From NCBI GenBank assembly GCA_023429785.1, contig JAEZDD010000001.1:31293-95292 (forward strand): a stretch of 64,000 bases of DNA, in the 5' to 3' direction. Within the stretch, counting starts at the first letter, position 1; the number at the start of each line of letters is the position of its first letter. The translations under genes and the position numbers were made by a program. The notes under the pieces were generated by a model that made no database searches, had not been told where the DNA came from, and saw nothing but the letters and a program-made list of their open reading frames with translations. Below are positions 41,391-50,031 of the stretch, piece by piece. Source of the DNA: Bacillota bacterium. GTDB lineage: Bacteria; Bacillota; Clostridia; Oscillospirales; Ruminococcaceae.

Positions 41391-41430
41391 ATCCACTTTT
41401 TGCTTTTGCATTAAGTGGATGTTTATTTTT
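41391..41430 (+). terminator. Terminator after the c-di-GMP gene
   Basis: ATCCACTT/AAGTGGAT stem with 14-base loop, then GTTTATTTTT. Confidence 0.7.
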
Positions 41431-41449
41431 ATATTTTATTGTTAAACTA

Positions 41450-41477
41450 TTGACATCAAAGCAAAAATATGTATAAT
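41450..41477 (+). promoter_or_regulatory. Promoter of oadG-oadB
   Basis: Consensus TTGACA (41450-41455), 16-base spacer, consensus TATAAT (41472-41477). Confidence 0.75.
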
Positions 41478-41542
41478 TAAGTCTATTGTTAAAGGATTTA
41501 TTATATATATTTTATTTCCAAAAATTAAAAGAGGTGTATCTT

Positions 41543-41686
41543 ATGGCAGACTCATTTTTAATCCCTTTGCAGGTGTTTATCCTTGGTTTTATTATTTCGT
41601 TAGGTATTGCTTTTCTAATAAAGTTTATGCTTTTTTTAATCAGAGTTTCTTCAAAAAAGCCAAAAGTCACAGAAAAAAACAGCTAG
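41543..41686 (+). CDS. OadG-like small subunit of a Na+-pumping decarboxylase (47 aa)
   Basis: One membrane helix (residues about 8-32) and a short basic tail, right before the beta-subunit gene; this matches the short gamma (OadG/MmdD-type) subunits. It would anchor the carboxyltransferase to the membrane. ATG at 41543 has AGAGGTG upstream. Family assignment rests mainly on position and shape. Confidence 0.65.
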   Translation: MADSFLIPLQVFILGFIISLGIAFLIKFMLFLIRVSSKKPKVTEKNS

Positions 41687-41710
41687 TTTTAGCAAGAATT
41701 TAGAAAGACG

Positions 41711-42928
41711 GTGTTTAGTTTGTTCGGGATTGATTTTGCTCATATGTTTCAAGGGATTGGAACTATGTTTGTACAGGACACATCAACGGTTATTTTAAGA
41801 ATTGTTTTAATTCTTTTCGGATTCCTCCTTGTTTATCTTGGAGTTAAGGGCGTTCTTGAGCCACTTATAATGGTTCCTATGGGAATCGGTATGTCGGCTG
41901 TCAATGCAGGTATGCTCTACCTTCAGGCAGAAAAGGTCGGTAACCTTATCATTGACCCTATGGTTACCAAAACTGACGATTTAATGAACATTATGCAGAT
42001 TGACTTTCTGCAGCCAATATATACCCTGACTTTCAGCAACGGTCTGATTGCCTGCTTGGTATTCATGGGCATTGGAGTTCTTTGTGATATCGGATTCGTT
42101 TTGGCTCGTCCTGTTGTCAGCATGGTGCTCGCTATGTTCGCTGAGCTTGGAACAGTCCTCACCTTCCCTATCGCTAAGCTAATGGGACTTGACAACGGTG
42201 CTGCCGCCGCTGTATCTATTATCGGTGGTGCTGACGGCCCAATGGTTCTTTTCGCTTCACTAAAGCTTGCTCCTCAATACTTTGTTCCTATCACTATTGT
42301 TGCTTATTTATATTTAAGCCTGACTTATGGCGGATATCCATATCTTATTAAGCTTTTGGTTCCAAAGAGCATAAGAGGTAAAACGGTTGTGTCGCCAAAG
42401 CCAAAGCACAATATCACCTCAAAGGAAAAGCTCATTTTTGCTGTTGTTGCTAACTCAGTTTTGTGCTTGTTGTTCCCTTGCGCCGCACCTTTGTTTTTAT
42501 CCTTCTTCATTGGAATTGCCATAAGAGAATCTGGACTGACAAAATATGCGAAGCTTATCGAAAACGGATTTTTATACATCGCGACATTTTTCTTAGGATT
42601 AATGCTTGGTGTCCTTTGTGACGCCAGAACAATTCTTGACCCAACTGTGTTGAAGCTTTTGGTTCTTGGAATGCTTGCACTGCTCTTGTCCGGTATCGGT
42701 GGTATTCTCGGCGGATATGTCATTTATTTAATAAAGGGCAAGAACTTCAATCCAGTTATCGGTATCGCCGGCGTTTCATGTGTTCCATCCTGTGCTAAGG
42801 TTGCTCAAAAGGAAGTTCTTAAGGTCAACAAAACAGCCTTCATTATGGAATATGCACTGGGTGCAAATATCTGTGGCGTTATCACTACCGCTGTATTGAC
42901 GGGTATATATGTTACTCTCCTCTCTTAA
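41711..42928 (+). CDS. oadB: Sodium-pumping decarboxylase beta subunit (405 aa)
   Basis: Membrane carboxybiotin decarboxylase that drives Na+ export in oxaloacetate, methylmalonyl-CoA or glutaconyl-CoA decarboxylases. Family motifs are G-V-L-C-D-I-G-F, G-G-A-D-G-P-M-V-L-F, and G-I-A-G-V-S-C-V-P-S-C-A-K-V near the C-terminus. About 10-11 helices. Alpha and biotin-carrier genes are not adjacent. The start is a GTG with a weak upstream AAAG; a TTG three codons on is an alternative. Confidence 0.9.
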   Translation: MFSLFGIDFAHMFQGIGTMFVQDTSTVILRIVLILFGFLLVYLGVKGVLEPLIMVPMGIGMSAVNAGMLYLQAEKVGNLIIDPMVTKTDDLMNIMQIDFLQPIYTLTFSNGLIACLVFMGIGVLCDIGFVLARPVVSMVLAMFAELGTVLTFPIAKLMGLDNGAAAAVSIIGGADGPMVLFASLKLAPQYFVPITIVAYLYLSLTYGGYPYLIKLLVPKSIRGKTVVSPKPKHNITSKEKLIFAVVANSVLCLLFPCAAPLFLSFFIGIAIRESGLTKYAKLIENGFLYIATFFLGLMLGVLCDARTILDPTVLKLLVLGMLALLLSGIGGILGGYVIYLIKGKNFNPVIGIAGVSCVPSCAKVAQKEVLKVNKTAFIMEYALGANICGVITTAVLTGIYVTLLS

Positions 42929-42960
42929 AATTTATTATTAAATATATATTTTGATAAAGA

Positions 42961-43002
42961 AATCCGTTGGATTAGCTTATGCTTTGTTCAACGGATTTTT
43001 TA
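42961..43002 (+). terminator. Terminator of oadG-oadB
   Basis: AATCCGTTG/CAACGGATT stem followed by TTTT. Confidence 0.85.
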
Positions 43003-43073
43003 TTTTATTTTTCGGTTTTAAGGATTAGCACTTTCTGCATAATTATTATATAATGATATATGGAGGTGTTAAC

Positions 43074-43286
43074 ATGAATTTAAGAAACAACAATATCACT
43101 GTCGGTGAAATAATGAGAAATCCTCAGGCAAAACAGCTAATGCAAAGAGAGCTCCCTGAATATATGAACAATACCATGCTCGCTTTAGCACAGGGTATGT
43201 CGCTTAATACTGTTTTAGGCTTCGCAAAGGGAAGAGTTTCAAAAGAAAAAATCGATAGGCTCACCATTGAGCTTGAAAAAATTTAG
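43074..43286 (+). CDS. Small hypothetical protein (70 aa)
   Basis: Soluble helical peptide: M-N-L-R-N-N-N-I-T-V-G-E-I-M-R-N-P-Q-A start. TGGAGGTG at good spacing supports translation. No family assigned. It ends one base before the stop of the convergent tcdA, so the two mRNAs must overlap at their 3' ends. Confidence 0.65.
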   Translation: MNLRNNNITVGEIMRNPQAKQLMQRELPEYMNNTMLALAQGMSLNTVLGFAKGRVSKEKIDRLTIELEKI

Positions 43287-44042
43287 CTATCCCCTGGTTA
43301 AATCATTAATTACCTCACCGGCGATAATTAGCCCCGCAACAGCCGGGACGAATGCCGTGCTCCCCGGCACCTGTCGCCTGTGAGTGCATTTTCTTGCCGT
43401 ATCAGGCGGACATATACAGTGAGTTTTACAGCTCGCCGCCATATCATCAATTGGGGCTCTTGGTTGTTCTTTTGAGTATACAACCTTGAGCTTTTTTATG
43501 CCCAGTTTTTTAAGCTCACGTCGCATTACCTTAGCGAGCGGACAAACTGTAGTCTTATAAATATCTGAAACCTCAAAAGCCGACGCGTCAATTTTGTTCC
43601 CCGCCCCCATTGATGCTATAATCGGGACGCCAGCCTCATTGCATTTTTTCACAAGCTCAAGCTTCCCCGAAACCGTATCAATCGCATCAACAACATAGTC
43701 ATATTCAGAAAAATCAAAATCCCCCGATGTGTCCGGCATGAAAAAGGTTTTATGCGTTATTACTTCTGCGTCAGGATTGATTTCCAGAACTCTTTCCTTA
43801 AAGACATCGACCTTATATTTCCCCACTGTTTTTCTTGTCGCAATAATCTGGCGGTTAATATTTGTTAGACAGATTTTATCATCATCAATCAGCACAAGAG
43901 TCCCCACTCCGCTTCGCGCGAGTGCTTCAACGGTATATCCGCCGACGCCGCCGACACCAAAAACCGCAACCCTTGAACTTTTTAGCTTCTCCATTGCCTC
44001 TTTCCCATAGACTAATTCTGTTCTTGAAAACTGATTAAGCAT
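43287..44042 (-). CDS. tcdA: tRNA threonylcarbamoyladenosine dehydratase (251 aa)
   Basis: E1-like ATP-dependent enzyme that cyclises t6A37 in tRNA to ct6A. ThiF-type nucleotide loop G-V-G-G-V-G-G-Y-T-V-E-A-L-A-R-S-G, D-D-D-K-I-C-L-T-N-I-N-R-Q, and C-terminal P-G-S-T-A-F-V-P-A-V-A-G match TcdA/CsdL. ATG at 44042 follows GGGGAG; the longer frame to 44075 has no site. Length is normal. Confidence 0.93.
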   Translation of the reverse strand: MLNQFSRTELVYGKEAMEKLKSSRVAVFGVGGVGGYTVEALARSGVGTLVLIDDDKICLTNINRQIIATRKTVGKYKVDVFKERVLEINPDAEVITHKTFFMPDTSGDFDFSEYDYVVDAIDTVSGKLELVKKCNEAGVPIIASMGAGNKIDASAFEVSDIYKTTVCPLAKVMRRELKKLGIKKLKVVYSKEQPRAPIDDMAASCKTHCICPPDTARKCTHRRQVPGSTAFVPAVAGLIIAGEVINDLTRG

Positions 44043-44252
44043 ATTATCTCCCCTATCGTGTAAATATGATAGCATATTAGATTAAAAAGTGCAAATTCTA
44101 TTTTATTATGCTTTTTAATTATGGGAATATTTTAACTTGTAATAGTATCTTAAATATGATATACTGTTTTGGTACGATAAGTTGTCTTAATATTATCCAG
44201 CTGAAAATTTATCTTTTTTTGACATTCTATAGCTATTATTTTGGAGGAGATT

Positions 44253-45086
44253 ATGGAGTTTTTGGAGATTTTAAAGGCAATTTTCCTTGGCATTGTTGAG
44301 GGAATTACCGAGTGGCTTCCTATCAGCTCAACCGGGCATATGCTGCTCGTTGACCAATTTTTGAAGCTTGAGCTTTCTGAAGCTTTCAAGAATATGTTTT
44401 TTGTTGTTATTCAGCTTGGTGCAATCATGGCTGTTGTTGTTCTTTTTTTTCACAAGCTCAATCCTTTTTCTCCAAAAAAGACAGCGGTTCAAAAGGAAGA
44501 AACATGGTCGCTGTGGATTAAGGTTGTTGTTGCTTGTCTTCCGACGGTTTTAATCGCATTGCCTTTTAACGATATTATTGAAAAATATCTTTCCACCCCT
44601 GTTATCATCGCCGCTGCACTTATTTTTTATGGTATACTTTTCATTGTCATTGAAAACAGAAACAAGGGGAAAATACCAAAAATTTCAAAGCTGTCAGAGC
44701 TGACATATTCGACGGCATTGTTTATCGGGCTTTTTCAGGTCTTATCAGTTATCCCGGGGACCTCGCGTTCTGGCGCAACTATCATCGGAGCAATTTTAAT
44801 AGGGACTTCACGATATGTTGCCGCTGAGTTCACCTTTTTCCTCGCTATCCCTACTATGTTCGGCGCCAGCCTTTTGAAGCTTTTGAAGTTCGGCTTCCAC
44901 TATTCCGGCATTGAGGTTGCTGTTTTAATTGTCGGGATGATTACCGCATTTTTTGTATCAGTTATCATCATCAGGTTCCTTATGGACTATATTAAAAAGC
45001 ATGATTTCAAGGTCTTTGGCTGGTATAGAATTGCACTTGGTATTTTAGTGCTGGCATTTTTTGGAATTAAAGCCTTCATAGGTTAA
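44253..45086 (+). CDS. uppP: Undecaprenyl-diphosphatase UppP (277 aa)
   Basis: Membrane phosphatase recycling undecaprenyl pyrophosphate for cell-wall synthesis (BacA family, bacitracin resistance). Motifs are E-G-I-T-E-W-L-P-I-S-S-T-G-H and P-G-T-S-R-S-G-A-T. About eight helices. ATG at 44253 has GGAGGAG upstream. It precedes a D,D-carboxypeptidase gene, another envelope enzyme, which has its own promoter. Confidence 0.95.
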   Translation: MEFLEILKAIFLGIVEGITEWLPISSTGHMLLVDQFLKLELSEAFKNMFFVVIQLGAIMAVVVLFFHKLNPFSPKKTAVQKEETWSLWIKVVVACLPTVLIALPFNDIIEKYLSTPVIIAAALIFYGILFIVIENRNKGKIPKISKLSELTYSTALFIGLFQVLSVIPGTSRSGATIIGAILIGTSRYVAAEFTFFLAIPTMFGASLLKLLKFGFHYSGIEVAVLIVGMITAFFVSVIIIRFLMDYIKKHDFKVFGWYRIALGILVLAFFGIKAFIG

Positions 45087-45112
45087 ATTTTATATCTGAC
45101 AATAAATTAATT

Positions 45113-45140
45113 TTGACATAACAACTAATATTTTGATAAT
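45113..45140 (+). promoter_or_regulatory. Promoter of the D,D-carboxypeptidase gene
   Basis: TTGACA (45113-45118), 16-base spacer, GATAAT (45135-45140). Confidence 0.6.
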
Positions 45141-45158
45141 TCACTACTGGAGGTTTTT

Positions 45159-46181
45159 ATGTTGCAATTTAAGCACAAGATAATTGCAATAAGAGTTATT
45201 CTTTTCTCTTTATTATCTTTAATTTTTATTTTTTTATTGGTTACAATAATTCTTACAAAGGCTAAGGACGATGTCCCTAATCGTCCAATCAATTCAGCCT
45301 CATCTGTTTCTGACGAGAGCAGTGCTGCGGACGTTGCTTTGCATGACGTTGTTGCCGAGCCTGAAGCTGTCGCGCCTGAATATCCTAAAATGTCCAATGA
45401 CACCAAGGCTTTTGACCCTAAGTTTGTTGTCAGCGAGTATGCGGTTTTATTAGATGTTCAAAGCAACAATATTTTAGCGCAGAAGAGCAGTAATACACGG
45501 ATTTATCCCGCTTCACTCACAAAAATGATGACTCTTCTTGTCGCCGTTGATCACATAAAAAATTATAACGATACATTTACAATATCCTATGATATCTTAG
45601 CCCCTCTTGTTAAAGCGAATGCTTCGCGTGCCGGTTTTTCTGTCGGGGAGCCGGTCAGGATGATTGACCTGTTGTATGCGGCTATTCTTCCCTCCGGCGC
45701 TGACGCTACCGTCGGACTTGCTGTTTCCTTAGCCGGCTCGGAGGATAATTTTGCGAAGCTTATGAACGATAAAGCGAAGGAGCTTGGGCTAAGGGACACT
45801 CATTTTGTGAATACCAGCGGTCTCCATAATCCAAATCATTACAGCACTGTGACTGATATGGCTGTCATCATGAAGGCAGTTTTAAGCAATAGCCTCTGCA
45901 AGACTATTATTTCGGCTCAGGATTATACCACTGCCCCCACCGCACAGCACCCGAACGGGATAAAGCTTTATAGCGATACCTTCAGAAAAATGTATGGCAC
46001 TGAGGTTGAAAACGTTGTGATTTCAGGCGGAAAGACGGGGTATACTGACCAATCAGGGAACTGTCTTGCCACCTATGCTGTGAAAAATGGGAAGGAGTAT
46101 ATCGCTGTGACCGCTAAGGGCAGCGGGCCTTATAGACCTATTTATGACTCGTTCGCTATCTATGGAAAATATTTACCATAA
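45159..46181 (+). CDS. D-alanyl-D-alanine carboxypeptidase, S11 family (340 aa)
   Basis: Penicillin-binding enzyme trimming the terminal D-Ala of peptidoglycan stem peptides. The S-x-x-K motif is at Ser119-Lys122 (A-S-L-T-K), followed by S-G-A-D and K-T-G-Y-T. A single N-terminal helix (about 8-32) anchors it outside the cell. No C-terminal PBP5-type extension is evident, so it is a short S11 enzyme. GGAGG precedes the ATG. Confidence 0.92.
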   Translation: MLQFKHKIIAIRVILFSLLSLIFIFLLVTIILTKAKDDVPNRPINSASSVSDESSAADVALHDVVAEPEAVAPEYPKMSNDTKAFDPKFVVSEYAVLLDVQSNNILAQKSSNTRIYPASLTKMMTLLVAVDHIKNYNDTFTISYDILAPLVKANASRAGFSVGEPVRMIDLLYAAILPSGADATVGLAVSLAGSEDNFAKLMNDKAKELGLRDTHFVNTSGLHNPNHYSTVTDMAVIMKAVLSNSLCKTIISAQDYTTAPTAQHPNGIKLYSDTFRKMYGTEVENVVISGGKTGYTDQSGNCLATYAVKNGKEYIAVTAKGSGPYRPIYDSFAIYGKYLP

Positions 46182-46183
46182 TT

Positions 46184-46216
46184 TTTTGGGCTGCATTGAA
46201 TATGTAGCCCTTTTTT
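46184..46216 (+). terminator. Terminator after the carboxypeptidase gene
   Basis: GGGCTGCAT/ATGTAGCCC stem and a six-base T run. Confidence 0.85.
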
Positions 46217-46225
46217 ATCACATAT

Positions 46226-46254
46226 TTGACATATATGTATTTTTGTTATATTAT
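46226..46254 (+). promoter_or_regulatory. Promoter of rrf2-nadA
   Basis: TTGACA (46226-46231), 17-base spacer, TATTAT (46249-46254). The predicted start near 46261 lies 22 bases before the conserved leader element, exactly as in the gtrA copy. Confidence 0.7.
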
Positions 46255-46260
46255 TATTCT

Positions 46261-46407
46261 ATAATATTTTTAGGAGTGAATAAGTTTGAAAAATAAATTT
46301 TTCAAACTGGAAGTTTTGTGCTTTTCGGTCAAAATCACGACCGAAATTCGGCTAATGCCGAAACGCTCAAAACATTCCGCCTCTGTTAGAAAGGAATGGT
46401 CATAATA
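46261..46407 (+). promoter_or_regulatory. Structured 5' leader, copy B (rrf2-nadA)
   Basis: Second copy of the leader seen at 14550-14695 (minus). A 26-base palindrome lies at 46283-46308. An outer stem pairs GGAA-GTTTTG-GC (46309-46321) with GC-CAAAAC-TTCC (46364-46378), enclosing the hairpin TTTCGGTC/GACCGAAA and the hairpin TTCGGC-TAAT-GCCGAA. A ribosome site follows. There is no T run after any stem, so translational control or a mobile cassette is more likely than attenuation. Confidence 0.7.
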
Positions 46408-46854
46408 ATGAGGATTTCATCAAAAGCGCGTTACGGACTGGCATCAATGATTTTTTTAGCTTTGATTTCTGTGGATGGTGAAAATATTACTGTTGTAAGT
46501 ATTTCCGAAAAGCTTGGAATTTCAAAAATATATCTTGAGCAGGTTTTCTCTTTGCTAAAACGTGCCGGGCTTGTTATTTCCGTTAAGGGAGCCCTCGGCG
46601 GCTATCAGCTCACAAGAAAGCCCGAAAAAATCACCGCTTATGAAATTATTTATGCTATTGAAACGAGCCTCTTTGAAAGAACTGATGCTTCCGTTGAAAT
46701 GAATTCAAATTATATTGAGCTAGCTATGGAGGGGCTGGTCTGGGATGAGCTCGACAGGAGTATTGCTCAGACCTTGAAAAAAGTTACACTTGCTGACCTT
46801 AAAAATCAGGCAGAAAATAATATGAATAAAAATGATTATATGTTCTATATTTAA
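46408..46854 (+). CDS. Rrf2-family transcriptional regulator (148 aa)
   Basis: The N-terminal winged helix M-R-I-S-S-K-A-R-Y-G-L-A plus G-G-Y-Q-L-T-R is diagnostic of Rrf2. The three cysteines that bind the Fe-S cluster in IscR are absent, so it is closer to cluster-free members such as CymR. It may control the downstream nadA and the nearby cysK; this is inference. ATG at 46408 is chosen by analogy with the start position after leader copy A; an ATG four codons earlier sits on the ribosome site. It lies 18 bases before nadA. Confidence 0.85.
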   Translation: MRISSKARYGLASMIFLALISVDGENITVVSISEKLGISKIYLEQVFSLLKRAGLVISVKGALGGYQLTRKPEKITAYEIIYAIETSLFERTDASVEMNSNYIELAMEGLVWDELDRSIAQTLKKVTLADLKNQAENNMNKNDYMFYI

Positions 46855-46872
46855 AGTGAGGTTAATATTTGT

Positions 46873-47784
46873 ATGATTAAGGATATCCAGAGCGAAATTT
46901 TAAGACTTAAAAAGGAGAAAGACATCTGCATTCTTGCTCACAGCTATCAGGCTCGAGAAATTATCGAGGTCGCTGATTTCACCGGCGATTCTTTTCAGCT
47001 AAGTGTAATGGCGAGCAAGGCACCGAATAAAAATATTCTCATGTGCGGGGTCAGATTCATGGCGGAAACTGTGAAAATTCAGTCGCCTGAAAAAACTGTC
47101 ATCCTCGCGAACCCTATTGCCGGATGCCCGATGGCTGAGCAGATGGACAAGGAAATGATTGAAATGGTGAAATCACAATACCCCGATTATACCGTTGTGG
47201 CATATATTAATACAACCGCCGAGCTTAAAACAATCTGCGATGTCTGCGTTACATCCTCGTCCGCTGTCAAAATCATAGGCAAAATCGAAAACAAAAACAT
47301 CCTTTTTATACCCGACTGCAATCTCGGGCATTATGTTCAAAGCCAGCTGCCCGATAAAAACTTCAAGCTTTTACAGGGGGGCTGTCCTGTTCATGCTGTT
47401 GTTAATTTAAGCGACGTCAAAAAAGCGAGAGAAGCTCACCCTGACGCTTTGCTCCTTGTTCACCCTGAATGTGTCCCTCAGGTCGTGGCAGAAGCTGATT
47501 TCGTCGGCTCAACGTCGGCAATAATGGACTTCGCAATAAAATCCGATAGGAAGGAATTCATTATCGGGACTGAAATGAGCATTGCTGAGCATCTTCAGTA
47601 TCAATGCCTTGATAAAAAATTCTTCTATCTTTCTAAGAAAATACTTTGCCCTAATATGAAGTCAACAACCCTAATCGACGTATTAAACTCTGTGAAGGGT
47701 GACGGCGGCGAGGAAATTATCCTTGACGACGATACAATAGTTCAGGCGCGTAAATGTATTGATGAAATGATTAGGCTAGGCTAA
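46873..47784 (+). CDS. nadA: Quinolinate synthase A (303 aa)
   Basis: Condenses iminoaspartate with dihydroxyacetone phosphate to quinolinate for de novo NAD synthesis. The three [4Fe-4S] ligands are present at Cys85, Cys171 and Cys259, with spacing like the structurally known short NadA enzymes. M-C-G-V-R-F-M-A-E and H-P-E-C are family motifs. It starts with ATG 18 bases after rrf2. nadB and nadC, usually neighbours, are not in the window. Confidence 0.94.
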   Translation: MIKDIQSEILRLKKEKDICILAHSYQAREIIEVADFTGDSFQLSVMASKAPNKNILMCGVRFMAETVKIQSPEKTVILANPIAGCPMAEQMDKEMIEMVKSQYPDYTVVAYINTTAELKTICDVCVTSSSAVKIIGKIENKNILFIPDCNLGHYVQSQLPDKNFKLLQGGCPVHAVVNLSDVKKAREAHPDALLLVHPECVPQVVAEADFVGSTSAIMDFAIKSDRKEFIIGTEMSIAEHLQYQCLDKKFFYLSKKILCPNMKSTTLIDVLNSVKGDGGEEIILDDDTIVQARKCIDEMIRLG

Positions 47785-47838
47785 AAGAAGATATATTGCT
47801 TAGGATATTTTATTTTTTGTAAAATTTTTAAAAAAGTA

Positions 47839-47867
47839 TTGACAAAATTATATTTTAAGCATATAAT
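47839..47867 (+). promoter_or_regulatory. Promoter of cysK
   Basis: Perfect consensus: TTGACA (47839-47844), 17-base spacer, TATAAT (47862-47867). Confidence 0.85.
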
Positions 47868-47908
47868 GATAACATACTAATCATATATGTAATGAAGGAG
47901 TTGTTTTT

Positions 47909-48841
47909 ATGTCAAAGATATTTAAAAGTTTAACAGATTTAATCGGGAAAACCCCACTTCTTGAGCTGAATAATTTTAGCGAGAAGAATAAGCTGGGCGC
48001 AAAGCTTGTTGCGAAGCTTGAATATTTCAATCCAGCCGGAAGCGTTAAGGACAGAATTGCTAAGGCAATGATTGACGACGCTGAGGCAAAGGGTATACTT
48101 AAACCCGATTCTATCATTATTGAGCCAACAAGCGGAAATACAGGCATCGGGCTTGCTTCTGTGGCTGCCGCCAGAGGATACCGAATTATCCTCACAATGC
48201 CTGAAACCATGAGTGTTGAAAGAAGAAATCTTCTAAAGGCATACGGCGCTGAGCTTGTCCTCACTGAGGGGGCTAAGGGAATGAAGGGCGCTATCGCCAA
48301 GGCTGATGAGCTGGCAAAAGAAACCCCGAACTCATTCGTTCCTGGTCAGTTCGTTAATCCCGCTAATCCTGCTGTTCACAAGGCAACAACCGGCCCTGAA
48401 ATTTGGGATGACACAGACGGGAAGGTTGACATTTTCGTTGCCGGAGTCGGAACAGGCGGAACAATTTCCGGCGTTGGCGAATATCTCAAATCAAAAAATC
48501 CAAATGTTAAAATTGTTGCCGTTGAACCTTTTGATTCCCCAGTTTTATCTGAGGGAACAGCAGGCCCACATAAAATCCAGGGAATAGGCGCTGGATTCGT
48601 CCCTGATACATTAAACACTGGTATATATGACGAGATAATTAAGGTTCAGAACGACGATGCTTTCAAAACCGGCAAGGAGCTTTCAAAGTCTGAAGGCTTA
48701 TTGATTGGAATTTCCTCCGGTGCTGCTGTATGGGCGGCAACAGAGCTGGCTAAAAAACCGGAAAATGCAGGGAAGACAATTGTTGTTCTTCTCCCGGACA
48801 CAGGCGAAAGATATCTTTCCACACCACTTTTCGCTGACTAA
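47909..48841 (+). CDS. cysK: Cysteine synthase A (310 aa)
   Basis: PLP-dependent O-acetylserine sulfhydrylase making cysteine from O-acetylserine and sulfide. The PLP lysine is in N-P-A-G-S-V-K-D-R, the substrate loop is T-S-G-N-T-G-I-G, and the phosphate cradle is G-T-G-G-T. Length is standard. It has a consensus promoter and GAAGGAG site, and follows an Rrf2 regulator locus, which in some Firmicutes (CymR) controls cysteine genes. Confidence 0.96.
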   Translation: MSKIFKSLTDLIGKTPLLELNNFSEKNKLGAKLVAKLEYFNPAGSVKDRIAKAMIDDAEAKGILKPDSIIIEPTSGNTGIGLASVAAARGYRIILTMPETMSVERRNLLKAYGAELVLTEGAKGMKGAIAKADELAKETPNSFVPGQFVNPANPAVHKATTGPEIWDDTDGKVDIFVAGVGTGGTISGVGEYLKSKNPNVKIVAVEPFDSPVLSEGTAGPHKIQGIGAGFVPDTLNTGIYDEIIKVQNDDAFKTGKELSKSEGLLIGISSGAAVWAATELAKKPENAGKTIVVLLPDTGERYLSTPLFAD

Positions 48842-48849
48842 ATAAAACA

Positions 48850-48890
48850 AAAATCTCAAGTGAGGCGTAATGCTTCTCTTGAGATTTTTT
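48850..48890. terminator. Bidirectional terminator between cysK and the radical SAM gene
   Basis: AAATCTCAAG/CTTGAGATTT stem with A and T runs on both sides. Confidence 0.88.
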
Positions 48891-48893
48891 ATA

Positions 48894-49985
48894 TTATTTT
48901 GATTCGACGAGCTTTTTAACCTCGGCTTCCTTCGCAAACAACGAACAGCCGCCGTCATGCTCACCGCCGACAAGCTCCATTTCTTTAAGCTTTTTAAATA
49001 ATGGGGAGCTGAGCGCTTCGATAAGATGTGCGTCCTTTAAATTGCAGTCGCTGTATGGAGAAAACGGGCAAGGCTCGGCATTCCCGTTAGAATTAATATG
49101 AAAAAAACCTCTCCCGGCGGCGAGACACCCGCCTGTATATTTCTCATCGCCCGGGAATGACAGAAAAATCATGTCCTTATATTTAATTCTTAGCTCACGC
49201 TGCCTCTGTTCAAGATACTCACGTTCAGCCTCTGACGGCGCCAGATGCTCGGTATTTTTAGAAACAGGAACATATTCAATAAAAAGAACAACACGACAGC
49301 CATAATCAGAAACACTCTTTATGAACTCATCACTCGATACCTGCTGATAATTTTCTTTCGTGACTGTTATCGACACGCCGAACATTGTATTGATTTTCTT
49401 GAGCCTTGACAGAGCCGTCTGAATTATTTCAAAGGTCCCCTCGCCACGTCTTTCATCGGTTTTTTCACTGTCGCCCTCAATACTAATAATCGGAATTAGA
49501 TTTCTGTTTTTGTCAAATAGACCTATGTAATAATCGTCAAGCATTGTGCCGTTCGTGAAAATCGGGAATATGATATCTTTGATTTTAGCCGCACTTTCAA
49601 TTATCTCTCTTTTTATCAAAGGCTCTCCGCCAGCTAAAAGGATGAAGGAAATGCCGATTTCTTTTGCTTCTTTGAAAAGTTCACCAAATCGCTCGTCAGA
49701 CATCGACTTATTATCACTGCCCTCGCCGCAAATGTTGTTCTCTCGGGCATAACAGCCCTTGCAGAAAAGATTACAGCTTGACGCTATGCTTGCGATTAGA
49801 AATGTGGGGACATGGATTCCCTTTTCATCATAGCTTTTTCGCAATTTTTTCGCCTTTAAATTTGAATATGAGTAATTCATCAGAAAGGCTGTTTCCTTTG
49901 GATTTTTTATTGTTGATTTTATTGCTTTCGAAATCAGATTGTCGATACCTCTGCTTAGGTATTCCGTCAGTTCATTATTATTCAT
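48894..49985 (-). CDS. Radical SAM protein (363 aa)
   Basis: The radical SAM cluster C-N-L-F-C-K-G-C (Cys71, Cys75, Cys78) is followed by the SAM-binding G-G-E-P. The C-terminal part carries extra cysteines (G-G-C-L-A-A-G-R-G, C-P-F-S, C-N-L, G-C-S) as in SPASM-type auxiliary-cluster proteins. The long helical N-terminal extension before the cluster is unusual. No precursor peptide gene is evident nearby, so the substrate is unknown. It follows PAP2 and DUF6483 genes on the same strand. Confidence 0.85.
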   Translation of the reverse strand: MNNNELTEYLSRGIDNLISKAIKSTIKNPKETAFLMNYSYSNLKAKKLRKSYDEKGIHVPTFLIASIASSCNLFCKGCYARENNICGEGSDNKSMSDERFGELFKEAKEIGISFILLAGGEPLIKREIIESAAKIKDIIFPIFTNGTMLDDYYIGLFDKNRNLIPIISIEGDSEKTDERRGEGTFEIIQTALSRLKKINTMFGVSITVTKENYQQVSSDEFIKSVSDYGCRVVLFIEYVPVSKNTEHLAPSEAEREYLEQRQRELRIKYKDMIFLSFPGDEKYTGGCLAAGRGFFHINSNGNAEPCPFSPYSDCNLKDAHLIEALSSPLFKKLKEMELVGGEHDGGCSLFAKEAEVKKLVESK

Positions 49986-50031
49986 AATACCTCCAAAATT
50001 TTATGCTCAATTAAGTGAATTATGACCTTCA

